Positions 60,296 to 64,000 of a stretch of 64,000 nt of DNA are shown piece after piece. The DNA is from CAXBCP01 sp047638395 (GTDB taxonomy: Bacteria; Pseudomonadota; Alphaproteobacteria; MPNO01; UBA830): the NCBI GenBank assembly GCA_047638395.1, contig JBLIMV010000016.1:1-64000 (forward strand), given 5' to 3'. A program made the translations under genes and the position numbers. The notes beneath the pieces were generated by a model. That model saw nothing but the letters and a program-made list of their open reading frames with translations, was not told the origin of the DNA and ran no database searches. Every line of letters starts with the position of its first letter. Within the stretch, counting starts at the first letter, position 1.

Positions 60296-60997
60296 ATGAC
60301 CGTCAAGTACCACCTGATCAGCTCGTTCACCTGACCGTGGGTCCAGCGCGCCGTGATTGCCATGCGCGCCAAAGACGTCGAGTTCGAGGTCACATTTGTT
60401 AATCTTCGGGATAAACCCGACTGGTTTCTGAAGATTTCGCCGCACGGAAAAGTGCCCGTGCTCAAGGTCGATGAGGAAATCCTCTTCGAATCCAATGCCA
60501 TTGCCGAGTTTCTGGACGAAACGGTGCCGCCCCGGCTGCACCCGGAAGACCCGCTTCAGCGCGCACGCAACCGCGCCTGGACCGACTTCGTTCCGACATT
60601 CTCCGGCGCGCTGAACGGCATCTACTACACCAAGACCCGCGAAGACATGGAAGCCGGCCTGGCCAAGGCACCAAAGGCGCTGGAGCGGCTGGAACAGGCC
60701 ATCGCGCAGGGTCGCGGCAATGACGGGCCCTATTTCAACGGCCCTGAACTGTCGCTGGTCGATGCGGCCTATGCGCCGTTTCTGCAGCGGTTTGTTATTG
60801 CCGACGGTTTCCTGAAGACCGGCCTGCTGGATGAATTCCCGCATGTAAAAGCGTGGGCGGACACCCTGCTGTCGAACGAAATCGTCACCGGTGCCGTTGC
60901 CCCCAATTTCCTCGAGGAATTTTTCGGCAATCTGAAACGCCGCGAATTCTACGTCGCGACGCTGATCGGAGATCAGGCAGCGCAAGCAGCGGAGTAA
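60296..60997 (+). CDS. Selenocysteine-containing glutathione S-transferase-like protein (in-frame TGA read as Sec)
   Basis: 233 aa when the TGA at 60332-60334 (codon 13) is read as selenocysteine. The frame reads MTVKYHLISSFT-U-PWVQRAVIAMRAKDVEFEV and continues without a shift. The U takes the place of the first Cys of the CPxx glutaredoxin/GST active site, followed by the expected cis-Pro region VPVLKVDEEILFESNAIAEFLDE and a GST C-terminal helical domain (LVDAAYAPFLQRF). A GAGAGGG Shine-Dalgarno sequence precedes ATG 60296. A SECIS-like hairpin is at 60346-60369. The TGA context is identical over 18 nt to that at 54169. A Sec-GST is known from metagenomic selenoproteomes; the substrate is unknown. 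Confidence 0.87.
60346..60369 (+). promoter_or_regulatory. Candidate bacterial SECIS hairpin of the GST-like gene
   Basis: Stem GCGCG (60346-60350), bulged C60351, CGTG (60352-60355), loop ATTGC (60356-60360), then CATG (60361-60364) and CGCGC (60365-60369). The loop starts 21 nt after the UGA. Stem-bulge-stem-small-loop is the known layout of bacterial SECIS elements, here with one G-U pair. Confidence 0.62.
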
Positions 60998-61002
60998 CAC
61001 CC

Positions 61003-61419
61003 ATGGAATTTGCCGGAACCAACTACATCGCCGTAGTGGTCGCTGCCATCGCATCGTTCGCCTTTGGATCGATCTATTACATGGTCCTGAGCAAGCCCTG
61101 GATGGCCGCTATCGGCAAAACCGAAGAACAGATGAAGGCCGACGGCATGAAACCGTCGGTCTTTGTCGTTGCAGCCCTGGCCCAGCTCGTCATGGCCTGG
61201 GTGCTATCCGGCATCATTGGCCATCTTGGCACCGATCAGGTGACCGTGATGAACGGCCTGATCTCGGCCGCCTTTGTCTGGCTCGGATTCGTTGCGACGA
61301 CGCTGGCCGTCAATCACCGCTTTCAGGGCGCCAGGAAATCGCTGACCTTTATCGATGGCGGCCACTGGCTCGGCGTGTTGCTTGTCCAGGGCCTCGTTAT
61401 CGGACTGTTCGGCGTCTAG
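61003..61419 (+). CDS. DUF1761 membrane protein
   Basis: 138 aa with four hydrophobic helices (NYIAVVVAAIASFAFGSIYYMVL, VFVVAALAQLVMAWVLSGIIGHL, LISAAFVWLGFVATTLAV, HWLGVLLVQGLVIGLFGV), typical of the DUF1761 family. It begins 5 bp after the Sec-GST stop and is likely cotranscribed. Function unknown. Confidence 0.82.
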   Translation: MEFAGTNYIAVVVAAIASFAFGSIYYMVLSKPWMAAIGKTEEQMKADGMKPSVFVVAALAQLVMAWVLSGIIGHLGTDQVTVMNGLISAAFVWLGFVATTLAVNHRFQGARKSLTFIDGGHWLGVLLVQGLVIGLFGV

Positions 61420-61427
61420 CCAAGTTC

Positions 61428-62828
61428 TCAGGGGCGTTTTCCCGGAAGCTCGATCTCGACGCTCAACCCGCCGGCCTCGGCCTCGCCAAGCCGCATATCG
61501 CCATCGTACAAGGCAACAATATCGCGCACAATTGACAGCCCGAATCCGGTGCCGGGCGGGGCTTCGTCCAGCCTGCCGCCCCAATCGAGTGCGACTTCGC
61601 GCTGTTCCGGGGTAATGCCGGGGCCGTCATCGTCGACCCGCACGATCAGGTTCCCGCCTCGCAGTTCCGCCGACAGGATCACTTTTTCCTCGGCAAATTT
61701 ATGCGCATTGGAAACAAGATTGCTCACCATCGCCTCGAGGTCGTGGCGGGCAACGAAGAACGTCAGTTGGGGATCGCAGATACAGGAAATATCCAGCGGC
61801 GTCCGGCGATACAGGATCGAGAAGCCGTCGGCGATATCCTCGAGCGTCGCACCGATGTCGGTCTGACGCTGAACCTGTCCTTCCGGCCCGATCGCCCGGG
61901 CAAGGCTGGAATACCGGTCGACCAGCCCCGCCATCCGTTCGACCTGCCGTTCAAGCAGGGCGGTATCGACAGCACCGCGCAGGCCGTTCTTCATGATCGC
62001 AAGCGGGTGATTGATGTCATGGGCGATCTTGCTGACATATTTCCGGGTGCGGTCGATCAGCATCGTATTCTGCTGCAGCAGCCCGTTCATACGGTCGACG
62101 AGGCGCTGCAATTCGCGGGGGTGCGTACCTTCGATGGTTTCCGCGTCACCGTCTTCGTAATGATCCATCGAGGATGCCACACGACCGAGATCGCGCCGCA
62201 GGGCCAGGACGATAATCGTCAACATGCCGAGGATCGCCACCGATACGGGGATGAGCGCCAGCACGAACAGGTCACGCAGACGCGCAGTGTGCTGTGCCAC
62301 ATAGTCTTCATACTGTTCGGCGCTGACGCCGACGAGATAGTGGACGCGGATGGTTGCCGGCTCACCTTCATCGGAGGCAAAGGGCGGCACTTCGTCAACA
62401 ATCCGCTCGGCGATGCGCATTGCGCCGAGCGGGGTGGTAGCATTTGAAATGGAAAACTTCGCCCCGGGCGCCGTCACGCGGGGTTTCAGCCCTGCCCCTG
62501 TCAGGCGCAGAAGCGCCGACCGGTCGATCACCTCATTGCCTTCGGATATCTGCCAGATCCAGCCGACGTCGGGGCTGCCAAGAACCGGGTTGGGCGTCGG
62601 CACACCGTCTGCGGCGGCGCGACCGCCGCCTGCCTCCCGACTGGCCCAATAACCGCGGAGCTGGTCGGCGAACTGGATCAGCCGTGTATCGACCACCTCA
62701 CGCGACACTTCCCGCGCGGCAGCACCGAACATGGCCCAGAACAACAGGATACTGGCGACAAAGAGCAGCAGCGCCCAAAGCGATATCCGGCCAACGAGCG
62801 ATGCGGGTAGCGGCACGATGCGCCTCAT
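61428..62828 (-). CDS. Transmembrane sensor histidine kinase
   Basis: 466 aa. It has two transmembrane helices (about residues 13-35 and 195-215) framing a periplasmic sensor, then a HAMP-like segment and HisKA with the phosphoacceptor in AHDINHPLAIMKNGLRG. This is an unusual HDINHP form in place of HxLRTP and is close to PhoQ-like kinases. HATPase motifs NAHKF (N box), DDDGPGI and GTGFGLSIVRDIV are intact. Its ATG overlaps the TGA of the response regulator gene. Confidence 0.88.
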   Translation of the reverse strand: MRRIVPLPASLVGRISLWALLLFVASILLFWAMFGAAAREVSREVVDTRLIQFADQLRGYWASREAGGGRAAADGVPTPNPVLGSPDVGWIWQISEGNEVIDRSALLRLTGAGLKPRVTAPGAKFSISNATTPLGAMRIAERIVDEVPPFASDEGEPATIRVHYLVGVSAEQYEDYVAQHTARLRDLFVLALIPVSVAILGMLTIIVLALRRDLGRVASSMDHYEDGDAETIEGTHPRELQRLVDRMNGLLQQNTMLIDRTRKYVSKIAHDINHPLAIMKNGLRGAVDTALLERQVERMAGLVDRYSSLARAIGPEGQVQRQTDIGATLEDIADGFSILYRRTPLDISCICDPQLTFFVARHDLEAMVSNLVSNAHKFAEEKVILSAELRGGNLIVRVDDDGPGITPEQREVALDWGGRLDEAPPGTGFGLSIVRDIVALYDGDMRLGEAEAGGLSVEIELPGKRP

Positions 62829-63541
62829 TCAGCTTCCGGGGTCTCAGATTCGGGAGTATGGGCATCGGGAGCCTCGGGCAGTTCCGCCAGCCGGTAGCCG
62901 AATCCGAAGACGGTCTGGATCATCTTCTTGCCGAGCTTGTCGCGCAGCCGGCTGATAAAGACGGGAATTTCATTCGATGTCTTGATCGTATCACCGTCGA
63001 AATTATGTTTTGCCAACTCGTCAGCGGCGACGGGGCGGTCCGCATTGACCGTAAGATAATGCAGGATCCGGTATTCGGACGGCGACAGCTTCACCGGCGC
63101 ACCATCCAGCCACACGCGCAGCGCCTGGGTATCGATACGGATCGGACCATGTTCGATAACCGGTTTCTTGACCGCCGGGCCACCCGAATTCACCACACTG
63201 CGCACCCAGTCGAGAAGCAGTTCCAAGTCCACCGGTTTGGTGAGGTAGTTCGTTGCCCCCGACCGGATGCCCTCTTTCATGTCACCGACTTCCTTGCGCG
63301 ACCCTGTGAGGACGATCACAGGCATGGTCAGGCCTTTTTCGCGCCACCGCTTGAGCACGCTGAAACCATCCATCGTCGGCAGGCCGGGATCGAGGATCAC
63401 CCCGTCATAGGTATTTTCGAGGCCGTATTCGAGCCCCTCCTGGCCGTCATGGATGACATCGACAGCGAAATTCTCGTCGCGGAGCATTACGGCGATCTGG
63501 TCCGCGAGTTCGGTATCGTCTTCAAGTATCAGAATGCGCAC
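62825..63541 (-). CDS. OmpR-family response regulator
   Basis: 238 aa. The receiver has Asp in GVILDPGLPTMDG and Lys in YLTKPVD. The C-terminal winged helix is complete (LSPSEYRILHYLTVNADRPVAADELAKHNFDGDTI through QTVFGFGYRLAEL). It starts with GTG at 63541, with GGGGCAGG upstream. Coupled to the kinase by an ATGA overlap. It is likely activated by the adjacent kinase and controlled with the upstream PepSY gene. Confidence 0.9.
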   Translation of the reverse strand: MRILILEDDTELADQIAVMLRDENFAVDVIHDGQEGLEYGLENTYDGVILDPGLPTMDGFSVLKRWREKGLTMPVIVLTGSRKEVGDMKEGIRSGATNYLTKPVDLELLLDWVRSVVNSGGPAVKKPVIEHGPIRIDTQALRVWLDGAPVKLSPSEYRILHYLTVNADRPVAADELAKHNFDGDTIKTSNEIPVFISRLRDKLGKKMIQTVFGFGYRLAELPEAPDAHTPESETPEAE

Positions 63542-63591
63542 AGTGCCTGCCCCAGTTTGTCGTACCCAGTTTCGCCGTAATTTTCGCGTAT

Positions 63592-63969
63592 CTATCTAAT
63601 TCCACGTCGGATGTCGCGGTTCTGGCGGTTCGGCCGACCACCGAAATTCCTGTTATTGCGGTTCGGATTTACCGCCCGGCGCTGCTTGCGGCGCTCCGAA
63701 TCACCGACGACGCCACCGGTCTGCGGGTCGATATAAACCAGAATCACCCGGTCATCGGGACGTAAAATTCGGACTTCGTATAACAATCTGCCGCTGTTTC
63801 TTTTGACATGGGTGCCCAGAATCCGCCCCTGATAGCGCGGATTGTTCTTCAGCCGGCTCAACGCACCGGCAATCTCGGGCGACCCGGACTGCGCATAAGC
63901 CTTTGAATTCATTGAACTCAGGGAGCCCAGAAGCAGAACGACGGTCAGTATGGACAATATTTTACGCAT
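63592..63969 (-). CDS. PepSY-like periplasmic protein
   Basis: 125 aa. The signal peptide MRKILSILTVVLLLGSLSSMN is cleaved near AYAQ. The PepSY-type segment YQGRILGTHVKRNSGRLLYEVRILRPDDRVILVYIDPQTGGVVG follows, then a basic Asn/Arg-rich tail. It is 50 bp upstream of the response regulator; PepSY-regulator-kinase operons are common and the protein may feed the sensor. Whether the periplasmic tail is functional is unclear. Confidence 0.83.
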   Translation of the reverse strand: MRKILSILTVVLLLGSLSSMNSKAYAQSGSPEIAGALSRLKNNPRYQGRILGTHVKRNSGRLLYEVRILRPDDRVILVYIDPQTGGVVGDSERRKQRRAVNPNRNNRNFGGRPNRQNRDIRRGIR

Positions 63970-64000
63970 GCGGCTCCGAAGGTAAGGCCCCTTAGTTAAA

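Noticed and set aside
59744..61054. 436-codon minus-strand ORF opposite the Sec-GST gene
   Set aside because: It overlaps the Rieske start and runs antisense through DUF3126 and the Sec-GST, which have clear Shine-Dalgarno sequences and family motifs. It has none.

Overview
The window looks like one chromosomal segment of a GC-rich alphaproteobacterium, most likely Rhodospirillales-like. The grounds are an alphaproteobacterial-type DUF3126 protein, many TRAP/Bug-type substrate-binding proteins, ClpS, molybdenum hydroxylases and GC-rich Shine-Dalgarno-led genes. No rRNA, tRNA, IS element or CRISPR array was recognised.

Layout. 1-4682 (minus) is the 5' part of a giant FecR/RTX-repeat surface protein that runs off the left edge. 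4683-7269 holds a sigma-54 regulatory block: a LuxO-like activator, consensus sigma-54 promoters facing both ways, and a degenerate receiver protein. 7388-18432 carries a dienelactone hydrolase, transporters (EamA, Bug, MFS), and a TRAP operon that ends in a molybdenum hydroxylase. 18469-25928 has OsmC, a PEP-CTERM protein, MFS, CoA-transferase, a GAF histidine kinase and small conserved proteins. 25932-38376 is catabolic: an orphan Mo-hydroxylase, PhyH dioxygenase, class II aldolase, a complete medium/small/large Mo-hydroxylase operon and a MarR-controlled flavin hydroxylase. 38514-39803 is a PEP-CTERM matrixin-like protease. 40000-52041 is a second aromatic-type catabolic block: CoA ligase, flavin-dependent oxidoreductases, MFS, CMD protein, a two-subunit Mo-hydroxylase, LysR and a gentisate-dioxygenase-like cupin. 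52083-63969 is mixed: a TPR-sulfotransferase, a third PEP-CTERM protein, HIT, BMP binding protein, DJ-1, a Rieske oxygenase, and a PepSY/response regulator/kinase operon.

Two results stand out. First, two genes are split by an in-frame TGA exactly where a redox-active cysteine belongs: an iodothyronine-deiodinase-like protein (53974-54753, TGA at 54169) and a glutathione-S-transferase-like protein (60296-60997, TGA at 60332). Both read T-U-P and share an identical 18-nt context, and each has a candidate bacterial SECIS hairpin just downstream. They are best read as selenoproteins. Second, the giant RTX gene and the PEP-CTERM gene at 19073-19885 are 15 kb apart, but each has a -24/-12 promoter plus a nearly identical 20-bp upstream box (GTAAAWAATTSCGACACAAA) about 100-117 bp further upstream. 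This defines a small sigma-54 regulon for cell-surface or matrix proteins. The RTX gene is divergent from the LuxO-like activator, the obvious candidate regulator.

The catabolic genes suggest uptake (TRAP, Bug, MFS) and oxidation of carboxylated aromatic or heteroaromatic compounds. Hydroxylation would be by Mo-hydroxylases, flavin hydroxylases and a Rieske oxygenase, followed by cupin dioxygenase, CoA ligation and CoA transfer. Exact substrates cannot be read from sequence.
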